DNA of 64,000 nt from Jeongeupia chitinilytica. GTDB taxonomy: Bacteria > Pseudomonadota > Gammaproteobacteria > Burkholderiales > Chitinibacteraceae. The stretch is from the NCBI RefSeq assembly GCF_014652315.1, contig NZ_BMYO01000009.1:78327-142326 (forward strand), written 5' to 3'. The position numbers were made by a program, and so were the translations under genes. This document shows positions 8,033-16,084 of the stretch, piece by piece; the first letter of the stretch is position 1; every line of letters starts with the position of its first letter. The notes below the pieces were generated by a model. It saw nothing but the letters and a program-made list of their open reading frames with translations. It did not search any database and was not told where the DNA came from.

Positions 8033-8927
8033 CCGGTCCGGCCGGATCGACATGGGTCATCACGTCGAGCACCGGCAGCGCCGCCATGATCCGCTCGCGC
8101 GCGGCAACGGCGATCGCATGGCCGGCACTGACGCTGATCGACCCGTCGATCTCGAGGTGCACGTCGACGAGGATCATGTCACCCATCTTGCGCGTGCGCA
8201 GATCGTGCACGCCCTGCACCCCGGGCGTCGCGGCGGCGATGGCGCGGATCCGCTCGATGTCGCCGGCGTCGGCGGCGTGGTCCATCAGCTCGTGCAGCGA
8301 CCGCCACGCGAACGTCCAGCCCATCCGGCCGACCATGAAACCGACGATCAGCGCAGCGATCGGGTCGAGCAGCTTCAGGCCCGCCAGATTGCCGACGATG
8401 CCGATCGCGACGACCAGCGATGACGCCGCGTCCGAGCGCGCATGCCAGGCGTTGGCGGCCAGCAGGCTCGAACGCACCCGCTGAGCCACGGCGAGCATGT
8501 AGCGGAACAGCAGCTCCTTGGCTGCGAGCGCCCCCAGCGCGACCCACAGCGCGACCAGATGCACCTGCGGAATCAGTGCCGGCGTCTGCAGCTTTTGCAG
8601 CGCCGACCAGAGCATGCCGGCACCGACCGCGAGCAGGATCGCGCCGATGACAAAGGATGCGGCGTTTTCATAGCGCTGGTGGCCGTACTGATGGTCGGCA
8701 TCGGGCGCCTTGCCGCTGTAACGGTTGGCGAACAGCACGACGAAGTCGGACACGAGGTCCGACAGCGAGTGCAGGCCGTCGGCAATCAGCGCCTGCGAAT
8801 GCGCGAACACGCCGACCACGATCTGGACAAGACTCAGGCCGATGTTGACGACGACGCTGGCCAGCGTGCTGCGGCGCGCAGCCTGCGAGGCGGCTTCGGT
8901 CGGGAGAGGGGACGCGCTGACGTTCAT
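8001..8927 (-). CDS. cation diffusion facilitator family transporter (FieF-like)
   Basis: 308 residues from ATG at 8927. Six transmembrane helices are followed by a cytoplasmic dimerisation domain of ~90 residues. The metal site is seen as ADGLHSLSDLVSDF in helix 2 and HARSDAASS in helix 5 (HxxxD pairs). It exports divalent cations such as Zn2+ or Fe2+ by proton antiport across the inner membrane. It follows speD by 43 nt on the same strand, so read-through from the polyamine cluster is possible, although the function is not obviously related. The last 32 bp overlap the Lnt-like gene. Confidence 0.9.
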   Translation of the reverse strand: MNVSASPLPTEAASQAARRSTLASVVVNIGLSLVQIVVGVFAHSQALIADGLHSLSDLVSDFVVLFANRYSGKAPDADHQYGHQRYENAASFVIGAILLAVGAGMLWSALQKLQTPALIPQVHLVALWVALGALAAKELLFRYMLAVAQRVRSSLLAANAWHARSDAASSLVVAIGIVGNLAGLKLLDPIAALIVGFMVGRMGWTFAWRSLHELMDHAADAGDIERIRAIAAATPGVQGVHDLRTRKMGDMILVDVHLEIDGSISVSAGHAIAVAARERIMAALPVLDVMTHVDPAGPATATMPATRR

Positions 8928-8970
8928 GCCGACATTATCCGTCGTGGCGGCGAAACCGCCACGACCGGGA

Positions 8971-9330
8971 TCAAGGTGACGGCGGCTGACCGCGCGGCAC
9001 CAGCCGCCGGATGCAGCGGGCCGGGGTGAAGGACGCCGCCAGGCTCGCCAGCGCCAGCTCGGGCCGGGCGTCGCCGCACATGAACACGTCGACAGCGGCA
9101 AAACCGTGCTCGGGCCAGGTGTGGATCGAGATGTGCGACTCCATCAGCAGCAGCACGCCGGTCACGCCGAGACCGTCGCCGAACGGATGGACATGGCCGA
9201 ACAGCACCGTTGCACCGGCCGCCCGCGCGGCCTCACGCAGCGCCGACTCGACCCTCGTCGCATCGCTCAGCAGCGCCGGGACCACCCCGTGCAGGTCGGC
9301 CAGCAGATGCTGGCCAATCGCGGCGCTCAC
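8971..9330 (-). CDS. speD: S-adenosylmethionine decarboxylase, SpeD/SpeH type
   Basis: 119 residues from GTG at 9330. This start overlaps the previous stop as GTGA, so it is translationally coupled; no ATG exists at the proper N-terminus. The key features of the small prokaryotic pyruvoyl-type enzyme are present: the self-cleavage ESH in MESHISIHTWPE, and AAVDVFMCGD with the catalytic Cys. It decarboxylates AdoMet to give the aminopropyl donor. The matching acceptor enzyme is the membrane-fused aminopropyltransferase at 12514-14028. It is the last tightly coupled gene of the DUF350-SPFH-DUF4178 operon. Confidence 0.93.
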   Translation of the reverse strand: MSAAIGQHLLADLHGVVPALLSDATRVESALREAARAAGATVLFGHVHPFGDGLGVTGVLLLMESHISIHTWPEHGFAAVDVFMCGDARPELALASLAASFTPARCIRRLVPRGQPPSP

Positions 9331-9485
9331 TTGTGCCCGCCGCTGTACGACGAGCCACCACCGGAATAGCCGCCACTGCCCCAGCCGCGGCTGCTGCGCC
9401 CGCCCTCGTCGGTCATCGACAGGTTGATCAGCGTCGACACGGCGATGACGATCAGGCAGTAAACGATGTATGCGAATCGGGACAT
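9327..9485 (-). CDS. 52-residue single-span membrane peptide with Gly/Ser/Tyr-rich tail
   Basis: ATG at 9485 gives a 52-residue protein: about 20 hydrophobic residues (FAYIVYCLIVIAVSTLI) and then a 25-residue tail made mostly of Gly, Ser and Tyr with a GGYSGGGSSYSGG core. It begins 3 nt after the DUF4178 stop, and its TGA overlaps the speD GTG as GTGA, which strongly argues it is a real coding sequence. I do not recognise a named family. The tail resembles flexible or low-complexity membrane-anchored linkers. It may be an accessory subunit of the SPFH/DUF4178/SpeD assembly. Confidence 0.75.
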   Translation of the reverse strand: MSRFAYIVYCLIVIAVSTLINLSMTDEGGRSSRGWGSGGYSGGGSSYSGGHK

Positions 9486-9488
9486 GGG

Positions 9489-10967
9489 TCAGCCGTCGAA
9501 ATCCTGGTTGGCCGGGATCCACAGCAGGATCATCGCGACAAAGCCGACCATGATCACGTCGTCGTCAAAACCCGATGTGATCAGGATGGGCAGATTGATC
9601 AGCAGAAAAATCGCCATCGCCCAGATGGCCGGGCGGCGCAGCGACTCACGGTCACCGACCGTCATACCCGCGCCGGTCGCCATGCCGGCGCGCGGCCGGT
9701 TCGCCAGCGCCGGCTTGCCGAACCACTGGCCGACGAGCTGGGCCGTGACGCGCTCGCTGCGCGACCAGCCCATTTCCTTCGCGCCCGATTCGCGCGTCAG
9801 CTTGACGCCGTTGCGCTCGTAGTCCGAAATCCAGGTCTTGTCGCCGACGGCGGCGCGCCAGTTGAACGCACCGGCAGCGAAGGTCACGACCGATGCGTAA
9901 TCGTACAGGTGACGGAAATGCTCGCCCTTGTACACCGCCTGTTCCATGCTCGCCGATTCGGGCCAGATGTCCATCACCCGGACCTGGTCCCAGCCCTCTT
10001 CCGCCTCGACCAGCCACTGCAGCCCGGCGCTCGGGTGGTAGAGCAGGTATTCGGTCCATACCGACGTCACATCGTCGGCCTCGCGACAGCGCAGCAGGCC
10101 GATCACGGTCCATTTCCGGCCGGCGATGGTGCCGACGTCGCCGATCGCCAGCGTCGTCACCACCCTGGCGAGTTCGCCGCGTTTGGCAATCAAGGTCGCG
10201 GTGTCGCTGCTGCAGTCGACCTCGGCATGGCACGCCGGACAAACGAGCTGGGTCGCGATACCGGCCGGGAATTCGAGCGGGCTGCCACAGCTCGGGCAGG
10301 CCAGCGTCTGCGGCGTGCCGCGCAGGCGTCCGGCGGCGGCAACGATGGTGTCGTCGTCGCGCAGCAGCTGCATGTTCAGCGTGTCGAGCGGCGCGGCGGT
10401 GCCGACGTAAACCTGCGGCTTTTCGTCCGAATAGTCGAGTGTCAGGAAACGCTCGCGGCAGCGTGCATCGGCGACCCTGGCTTCCCAGCCGTCACCGACG
10501 ACGAAGGGCAGCTCGCCTTGGCCGCCGGTGCAGCGCGCACCGCGCACGTCAGACATCGTGTAGCTATTGCCGCCGTAGCGGTAGATCGCGCCGACGCGCA
10601 GGTTCTCGAAATTCGGGATGTCGGTCGCGTCGCTGACGGCCAACGTGAACACGTACTGCCCGCCGGCCTCGGCCAGCCAGCCGGCACTGCCGTCGTCGAA
10701 CAGCGCGTACCACTCGTTCCAGAAACCGGCGTCGTAACGCAGCTGGATCCGGCCGACCAGCGCGAAATGCCGGCCCTGCCAGACGCCGCTGCTGCCGATC
10801 TGCAGCGGCGATGCATCTTCGAGCACGTTGGCCAGTCTGCCCTGCTCGCGCACGGCGTCGGCATCGCGCAGCACCACGGTGCGGCAATACTCGCAGACGG
10901 CCATCACCGAGATCGTCGAACGGAAGACGACCTCGGCACCGCACGAGGGGCAAGCGACGCGATACAT
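9489..10967 (-). CDS. DUF4178 protein with two zinc ribbons and C-terminal membrane anchor
   Basis: 492 residues from ATG at 10967, which overlaps the upstream SPFH stop by one base (TGATG). The layout is duplicated. Each half begins with a CxxC...CxxC zinc ribbon (Cys6/9/25/28 and Cys224/227/243/246), followed by a beta-rich DUF4178-type region with a WxxWYALFDDGSAGWLAE-like or EYLLYHPSAGLQWLVE-like block. The last ~40 residues form two hydrophobic spans. The family is uncharacterised but repeatedly occurs with DUF350, SPFH and polyamine genes. It is probably a membrane-attached cytoplasmic scaffold or sensor. Confidence 0.85.
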   Translation of the reverse strand: MYRVACPSCGAEVVFRSTISVMAVCEYCRTVVLRDADAVREQGRLANVLEDASPLQIGSSGVWQGRHFALVGRIQLRYDAGFWNEWYALFDDGSAGWLAEAGGQYVFTLAVSDATDIPNFENLRVGAIYRYGGNSYTMSDVRGARCTGGQGELPFVVGDGWEARVADARCRERFLTLDYSDEKPQVYVGTAAPLDTLNMQLLRDDDTIVAAAGRLRGTPQTLACPSCGSPLEFPAGIATQLVCPACHAEVDCSSDTATLIAKRGELARVVTTLAIGDVGTIAGRKWTVIGLLRCREADDVTSVWTEYLLYHPSAGLQWLVEAEEGWDQVRVMDIWPESASMEQAVYKGEHFRHLYDYASVVTFAAGAFNWRAAVGDKTWISDYERNGVKLTRESGAKEMGWSRSERVTAQLVGQWFGKPALANRPRAGMATGAGMTVGDRESLRRPAIWAMAIFLLINLPILITSGFDDDVIMVGFVAMILLWIPANQDFDG

Positions 10968-12019
10968 CAGCCGATCAGTTTCTTCAGCACTTCGGCCTTG
11001 GCGCTGTCGTAGTCGGCCTGCGAAATCAGCCCCTGATCGAGCAGGCCCTTGAGCTTGGCGAGCTTGGCTTGCGGATCGTCGGCCGCAACACCCGCAGCCG
11101 CCGCGCCTGCGGTCGCGGCACCGGCCACGGCCCCTGCTGCGACACCGGTCTGCGGGTTGAGCGCGCCACGCATCGCGTCGGTCATCACCTGACCGACACC
11201 GACACCGGCCGCCAGCCCGGCACCGATGCCGGCCAGACCGCCTTCGTTCTGCGCCGCCAGCGGAATGCTCTGCGCGGTCTGGTACTGGGTGAACTTCTGC
11301 AGGTCGCCGACCATGCCCATGCTGATCCGGGTGTCGATCGCCTTCTGCAGCTCTTCCGGCAGCGAGACGTTCTCGACCGCGAAATTGTCGAGCGCGAGGC
11401 CGTACTGCGCGAACGTCGGCGCCAGTGCCTCGGCGATCTTCTGCCCCATCAGCGCCTGGTTGGCCGCCATGTCGAGGAAGGGAATGCCGCTGGCACCGAG
11501 CGTGCTGGTCATCGTCGACACGACGAGGTTGCGCAGCTGGGTTTCCAGCTCGTCGCGCGTATACGCTTCGCGCGTGCCGCTGATCGCGGTGAAGAACAGC
11601 TTCGGGTCGACCAGCTTGTACGAATAGATGCCGAAGGCGCGCATCCGCACCATGCCGAAATCCGCGTCGCGGATCGTGATCGGCTGCGGCGTGCCCCATT
11701 TGCGGCCGAGCTGGACGCGGGTGCTGAAGAAGTAGACATCGCTCTTGAACGGGGATTCGAACAGCTTGTCCCAGTTCTTCAGGTAGGTCAGCACCGGCAG
11801 CGTCTGCGTCGTCAGCTTGTACATGCCGGCGGCGAACACGTCGGCAATCTGGCCTTCGTTGACGAACACCGCCGCCTGCGACTCGCGCACCGTCAGGCTG
11901 GCGCCGTACTGGATTTCGAAATCCGCCATCGGGTAACGCCAGGCCAGCACGCCGTCGCTGTCCTCGTTCCACTGCAGGATGTCGATAAACTGCTTCTTGA
12001 TGAAAGAGCCCAGTGACAT
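10967..12019 (-). CDS. SPFH-domain protein with C-terminal SHOCT domain (YdjI-like)
   Basis: 350 residues. The N-terminal ~280 residues are an SPFH (stomatin/prohibitin/flotillin) domain of the type sometimes labelled 'virion core protein': VRESQAAVFVNEGQIADVF and later FAVENVSLPEELQKAIDTRI. A Gly/Ala-rich hinge (residues ~255-320) leads to a short SHOCT-like helical hairpin starting LAKLKGLLDQGLISQADYD. Relatives such as B. subtilis YdjI act in membrane-stress complexes with PspA-type and zinc-ribbon membrane proteins. There is no transmembrane helix, so recruitment by the neighbouring DUF4178/DUF350 proteins is plausible. Its stop overlaps the DUF4178 start. Confidence 0.9.
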   Translation of the reverse strand: MSLGSFIKKQFIDILQWNEDSDGVLAWRYPMADFEIQYGASLTVRESQAAVFVNEGQIADVFAAGMYKLTTQTLPVLTYLKNWDKLFESPFKSDVYFFSTRVQLGRKWGTPQPITIRDADFGMVRMRAFGIYSYKLVDPKLFFTAISGTREAYTRDELETQLRNLVVSTMTSTLGASGIPFLDMAANQALMGQKIAEALAPTFAQYGLALDNFAVENVSLPEELQKAIDTRISMGMVGDLQKFTQYQTAQSIPLAAQNEGGLAGIGAGLAAGVGVGQVMTDAMRGALNPQTGVAAGAVAGAATAGAAAAGVAADDPQAKLAKLKGLLDQGLISQADYDSAKAEVLKKLIG

Positions 12020-12056
12020 GGTCGGACCTCGTTGAACGGTTCGTTGCGGAAGTGGA

Positions 12057-12443
12057 TTACGAGAGGCAGGCGGCGTTGAGAATGCCGACCACCAGCGAGA
12101 CGGTACCCATCAGGGCGCCCATGGCGACGTTGTTTTCGATCAGCGCCTGGTTCATGTTCGGCAGCAGTTTCGAGAGCGCGATGTAGGCGACCAGCTGCAC
12201 CAGCGCCGCCATCGCGGCCCAGAGCAGGAACATCGGATAGCTGGCGTGGATGACCGCGCTGGCCGCGACGGTGAGCGTGAAGCCGAGCAGCGCACCGCCG
12301 AACGACAGCGCCGCGGCCAGACAGCCCTGGCGGATCAGCGCGATTTCGGCGAACGGCGTCACCCGCACGTAGATCGCTGCGAACAGCGCCACCAGCGCCA
12401 GCCCGGAGAGCAGATAGATCAAATACGAGTACAGCGGTAGCAT
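12057..12443 (-). CDS. DUF350 family four-helix membrane protein
   Basis: 128 residues with four transmembrane segments and the duplicated two-helix pattern of DUF350 (as in E. coli YjfL). Polar residues inside helices (IRQGCLAAALSFGGALLGF) are family-typical. It is the first gene of the minus-strand operon, 37 nt before the SPFH gene and divergent from the aminopropyltransferase gene with a 70-nt shared regulatory gap. In E. coli the yjf locus also pairs DUF350 with a glutathionylspermidine-synthetase-like enzyme, another polyamine connection. Its biochemical role is unknown. Confidence 0.88.
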   Translation of the reverse strand: MLPLYSYLIYLLSGLALVALFAAIYVRVTPFAEIALIRQGCLAAALSFGGALLGFTLTVAASAVIHASYPMFLLWAAMAALVQLVAYIALSKLLPNMNQALIENNVAMGALMGTVSLVVGILNAACLS

Positions 12444-12513
12444 GCGCGCATCCTTGCTGAAACAGGCGTGAAGTTTACGTCAAACCAAAGCAATTCATCA
12501 TCATTCCGGTGCC

Positions 12514-14028
12514 GTGTTGGATCGCCTGCTCATTCTTTCGGTTTTCGTCGTCGCCTCGTGCGGACTCGCCTACGAGCTGATCGCCGGCGCGCTCGCCAGC
12601 TACCTGCTCGGCGATTCGATCCTGCAGTTTTCGTCGATCATCGGCGCCTACCTGTTCGCGATGGGTATCGGCTCCCACCTCTCCCAGTATGTGAAGGACG
12701 AGGACAGCCTGGCGCGCTTCATCGACATCGAGCTTCTGGTCGGCCTGATCGGCGGCCTCGCGGCACTGGCGCTGTTCCTCGTCTTCAGCTGGCTGGCCGC
12801 GCCGTTCCGCACCGTGCTGTACGCGCTGGTGCTGATCATCGGCACGCTGGTCGGCATGGAAATCCCGCTGGTGATGCGGGTGCTCAACCAGCGTCAGGCC
12901 GAATTCCGCGAGCTCGTCAGCCGGGTACTGACCTTCGACTACCTCGGCGCGCTGGCGGTGTCGCTGCTGTTTCCACTGGTGCTGGCGCCCAAGCTCGGGC
13001 TGGCGCGCGCCGGCCTGCTGTTCGGCATCTGCAACGTCGGCGTGGCGATCTGGACCGCGTACGCCTTCCGGCGCGAACTGCCGGGGCTGCGCGCGCAGCT
13101 CACCCGTGCCTTCGTCGTACTGGCGCTGCTGGTCGCGGGCTTCGCCGTCGCCGACCGGCTGGTGCAGTGGTCGGAGAAAGGCCTGTTCGGCGACGAAATC
13201 GTCCACGCCGAAACCACGCCCTACCAGCGGCTGGTGATCACCCGCTGGCACGACGACCTGCGGCTGCACATCAACGGCAACCTGCAGTTCTCCAGCCGCG
13301 ACGAGTTCCGTTACCACGAAGCGCTGGTCCACCCACTGATGGCCACGCTGCCGTGGGCGAAGCGCGTGCTGGTGCTCGGCGGCGGCGACGGGCTGGCCGC
13401 GCGCGAGCTGCTCAAGTACAAGCAGATCGAATCCGTCACGCTGGTCGACCTCGATCCGGCGATGACGACGCTGTTCGCCACCGCGCCGGCGCTGACCGCG
13501 CTGAACCAGGGCGCGCTGAAAAATCCGCGCGTCCACGTGGTCAACGACGACGCCGGCCGCTGGCTCGAAAACCACGACCAGGTCTATGACGCAGTGATCG
13601 TCGACTTCCCCGATCCGAGCAATTTCGCGCTCGGCAAGCTGTACTCGGTGCCGTTCTACCGGCTCTTGAAGCGCCACGTTGCCGAACACGGCGCCATCGT
13701 CGTGCAGTCGACATCACCGTACTTCGCGCCGCGCAGCTTCTGGTGCATCGATGCGACGCTGAAGGATGCTGGTTTCCACACCTGGCCGTACCACACCTAC
13801 GTGCCATCGTTCGGCGAGTGGGGCTTCATCATCGCCGGCGCGCAGCCCGGTTACGCGCCACCCGAACGGATTCCGGTGCCGACGCGCTACCTGAACCCGG
13901 CGGCGATCCGGCTGATGTTCGACTTCCCGCCCGACATGCAGCCGCCGCCCGGCATCCAGCCGAACCGGCTCAACACCCAGTCGCTGGTCCATTACTTCGA
14001 GCAGGACTGGCGCAATGTGCAGCGCTAG
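12514..14028 (+). CDS. membrane-fused polyamine aminopropyltransferase (spermidine synthase-like)
   Basis: 504 residues from GTG at 12514. Residues 1-~215 hold about seven transmembrane helices; residues ~225-500 are a spermidine-synthase fold. The enzyme signature is clear: DEFRYHEALVHP (263-274) for substrate binding and GGGDGLAARE (289-298) for decarboxylated AdoMet. The catalytic loop reads DFPDPSN instead of the DxTDP of soluble SpeE, as in other membrane-fused members. It would transfer an aminopropyl group from decarboxylated AdoMet (made by SpeD in the divergent operon) to an amine at the membrane. The acceptor may not be putrescine. Confidence 0.9.
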   Translation: MLDRLLILSVFVVASCGLAYELIAGALASYLLGDSILQFSSIIGAYLFAMGIGSHLSQYVKDEDSLARFIDIELLVGLIGGLAALALFLVFSWLAAPFRTVLYALVLIIGTLVGMEIPLVMRVLNQRQAEFRELVSRVLTFDYLGALAVSLLFPLVLAPKLGLARAGLLFGICNVGVAIWTAYAFRRELPGLRAQLTRAFVVLALLVAGFAVADRLVQWSEKGLFGDEIVHAETTPYQRLVITRWHDDLRLHINGNLQFSSRDEFRYHEALVHPLMATLPWAKRVLVLGGGDGLAARELLKYKQIESVTLVDLDPAMTTLFATAPALTALNQGALKNPRVHVVNDDAGRWLENHDQVYDAVIVDFPDPSNFALGKLYSVPFYRLLKRHVAEHGAIVVQSTSPYFAPRSFWCIDATLKDAGFHTWPYHTYVPSFGEWGFIIAGAQPGYAPPERIPVPTRYLNPAAIRLMFDFPPDMQPPPGIQPNRLNTQSLVHYFEQDWRNVQR

Positions 14029-14040
14029 GACCGGCTGGCC

Positions 14041-15660
14041 ATGAAGCGCCGCGTCTTTCTGCAGGCCGGGCTCGCCGCCGGCCTGGCCGCCGGTCTGCCA
14101 GGCTGCCGCTTCGATGGCCGTTCGCTCTTCCGGCCCGACATCCGCATCGCCCGGCCCGGCATGGACACCGGCCACGCGCTGCGCGATCGCCGCGCGCTGC
14201 CGCCCCCCGGTCAACCCGTTTCCGGTGAAATCCGTACCGAAGTGGCGATCCTCGGCAGCGGCATCGCCGGGTTGACCGCCGGCTGGCGGCTGGCGCGCGA
14301 AGGCTTCGGCGATTTCGTCCTGGTCACCGGCCCCGAACCGTTCGGCAATGCCGCCGCCAGCCGGTTCGGTGACGTCCCGTGCCCGACCGGCGCGCACTAT
14401 CTGCCGCTGCCGACCGCCGCCTCGATACATGTCCGCACGCTGCTGTCAGAGATGAAGCTCGCCGACGACGCCTTCGCCGCAGCGCCCGACTACGACGAAT
14501 CCGCACTGGTCCATGCGCCCGAATCGCGGCTGTGGATCAACGGCCGCTGGCAGGAGGGCGTGCAGCCGCATCACGGCATCCCGCCGAGCGAGATCGCCGA
14601 GCAGCAGCGCTTTTACGCCTATACCGAATCGCTGAAGCACCACCTGGGCCGCGACGGCCGGCGCTTGTTCGAGATCCCGCTGGCGCTCTCGTCACGGGAC
14701 GCGGAGTGGCGTGCACTCGATGCCGAGAACTTCGCACACTGGCTCGCACGCAACGGCTACACGGCGCCGAGTTTGCTGTGGTACCTCGACTACTGTTGCC
14801 GCGACGATTTCGGCACCGGTCTCGCCCACACTTCGGCGTGGGCCGGACTGCACTATTTCGCAAGCCGCACCGGCCGCGCGCGCAACGGCGACGATGCCGC
14901 AGTGCTGACGTGGGCCGACGGACTGAACACGCCGGCAAGGCATCTGCTCGCCGCGGTCACACCGCAGCGCACCCTGGCCGGCAGCGTCGTGCGCGTCAGA
15001 GAGCGGCGTGACCATGTCGAAGCGCTGGTCTGGCAGAACGGCCGGCTAATCCGCATCCGCGCGCGCTGCGCGGTGATCGCGATGCCGCTGTTCGTCGCCG
15101 GCCGCGTTGTCGAGGGCCTGGCCGGAGATGGCTTCGATCCGTCCATCCACACGCCCGAGCATGCACCGTGGCTGGTCGCCAACTTCGCAATGGACCACTT
15201 CCCGTCCGAGAAAACCGGCGAGACGCTGGCGTGGGACAATGTCGTCTATCAGGGCAAGGGCCTGGGCTACGTGGTCGCAACGCACCAGCTGATCCGCGCA
15301 GCACGCCCCGAACGCACCGTGTTCACCGCCTACCATGCGCTGGCCGATGGCGAGCCGCGCGACGTGCGACGCTGGCTGGCCGGCGCCAGTGCCGACGAAC
15401 TTTACGACCTCGCCGCCAGCGATCTGGCGGAGGTCTACGGCTGGAAGCTGGCGCGCAACGCCGGCGCGGTCGAGATCACGCTGCGCGGTCACGCGATGCC
15501 GTCACCGCGGCCGGGCTTTCTCGGTAACGCCGGTACACAGGCTTTGGCCGCAGCCGACGGCCGCCTCCTGTTCGCGCACAGCGACCTGTCGGGCTATTCG
15601 GTTTTCGAGGAGGCGGCGTGGTGGGGCTGGCGGGCCGCCGGGCGCCTTCTCGGCACCTGA
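14041..15660 (+). CDS. FAD-dependent oxidoreductase, predicted Tat-exported lipoprotein
   Basis: 539 residues, 12 nt after the aminopropyltransferase stop. The N-terminus MKRRVFLQAG combines a twin-arginine-like motif with a lipobox (LPGC, Cys near residue 22). A dinucleotide-binding motif ILGSGIAGLTAG follows near residue 70. The C-terminal region LLFAHSDLSGYSVFEEAAWWG resembles the FAD-closing segment of flavin amine oxidases and NAD(P)-binding Rossmann oxidoreductases. In this context it may oxidise a polyamine or derivative outside the inner membrane. The substrate is inferred only from neighbourhood; sequence alone supports an FAD enzyme. Confidence 0.8.
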   Translation: MKRRVFLQAGLAAGLAAGLPGCRFDGRSLFRPDIRIARPGMDTGHALRDRRALPPPGQPVSGEIRTEVAILGSGIAGLTAGWRLAREGFGDFVLVTGPEPFGNAAASRFGDVPCPTGAHYLPLPTAASIHVRTLLSEMKLADDAFAAAPDYDESALVHAPESRLWINGRWQEGVQPHHGIPPSEIAEQQRFYAYTESLKHHLGRDGRRLFEIPLALSSRDAEWRALDAENFAHWLARNGYTAPSLLWYLDYCCRDDFGTGLAHTSAWAGLHYFASRTGRARNGDDAAVLTWADGLNTPARHLLAAVTPQRTLAGSVVRVRERRDHVEALVWQNGRLIRIRARCAVIAMPLFVAGRVVEGLAGDGFDPSIHTPEHAPWLVANFAMDHFPSEKTGETLAWDNVVYQGKGLGYVVATHQLIRAARPERTVFTAYHALADGEPRDVRRWLAGASADELYDLAASDLAEVYGWKLARNAGAVEITLRGHAMPSPRPGFLGNAGTQALAAADGRLLFAHSDLSGYSVFEEAAWWGWRAAGRLLGT

Positions 15661-15740
15661 GCCGGCGCCGCCAAACGGCGCCCGGCGTGGCGGCGGCTAT
15701 GGCAGAATCGGCCGGTTCAATCCGCACCGAGATCCGCGTC

Positions 15741-16064
15741 ATGCAACACCTGTCCCCGCAACAACTCGCCCAATGGCTCGCCGACGACAGCCGCGCCCGC
15801 CCGGTGCTGCTCGACGTGCGCGAAGGCTGGGAGGTCGGCATCTGCAGTCTGGCCGGAATCACGCACATGCCGATGGGCGAGATTCCGTCGCGCCAGCTCG
15901 AACTCGATCCGGACGCACCGACGGTGGTGATCTGCCATCACGGCATGCGCAGCTACCAGGTTGCCGGCTTTCTCGAGCGCAACGGCTTCAGCCAGCTGAT
16001 CAATCTGGATGGCGGGATGGCCGCCTGGGCCGACGACGTCGACCCGGCCTGCGCACGCTACTGA
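15741..16064 (+). CDS. single-domain rhodanese-like protein
   Basis: 107 residues from ATG at 15741; the longer frame upstream overlaps the FAD gene and is not needed. The active-site loop is VICHHGMRSYQ with the persulfide-forming Cys, and LLDVREGWE and LDGGMAAW are the flanking rhodanese signatures. It is a soluble sulfurtransferase of GlpE/PspE size without a signal peptide. It follows the FAD gene by 80 nt on the same strand and ends the plus-strand arm of the polyamine block. A direct role in that pathway is not evident. Confidence 0.92.
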   Translation: MQHLSPQQLAQWLADDSRARPVLLDVREGWEVGICSLAGITHMPMGEIPSRQLELDPDAPTVVICHHGMRSYQVAGFLERNGFSQLINLDGGMAAWADDVDPACARY

Positions 16065-16084
16065 GACGCCTTGAGTCCGACGGC

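Noticed and set aside
10968..11972. N-terminal extension of the DUF4178 frame to 11972
   Set aside because: It is an out-of-frame reading of the SPFH gene; the true start at 10967 begins with the zinc ribbon and overlaps the SPFH stop by one base.
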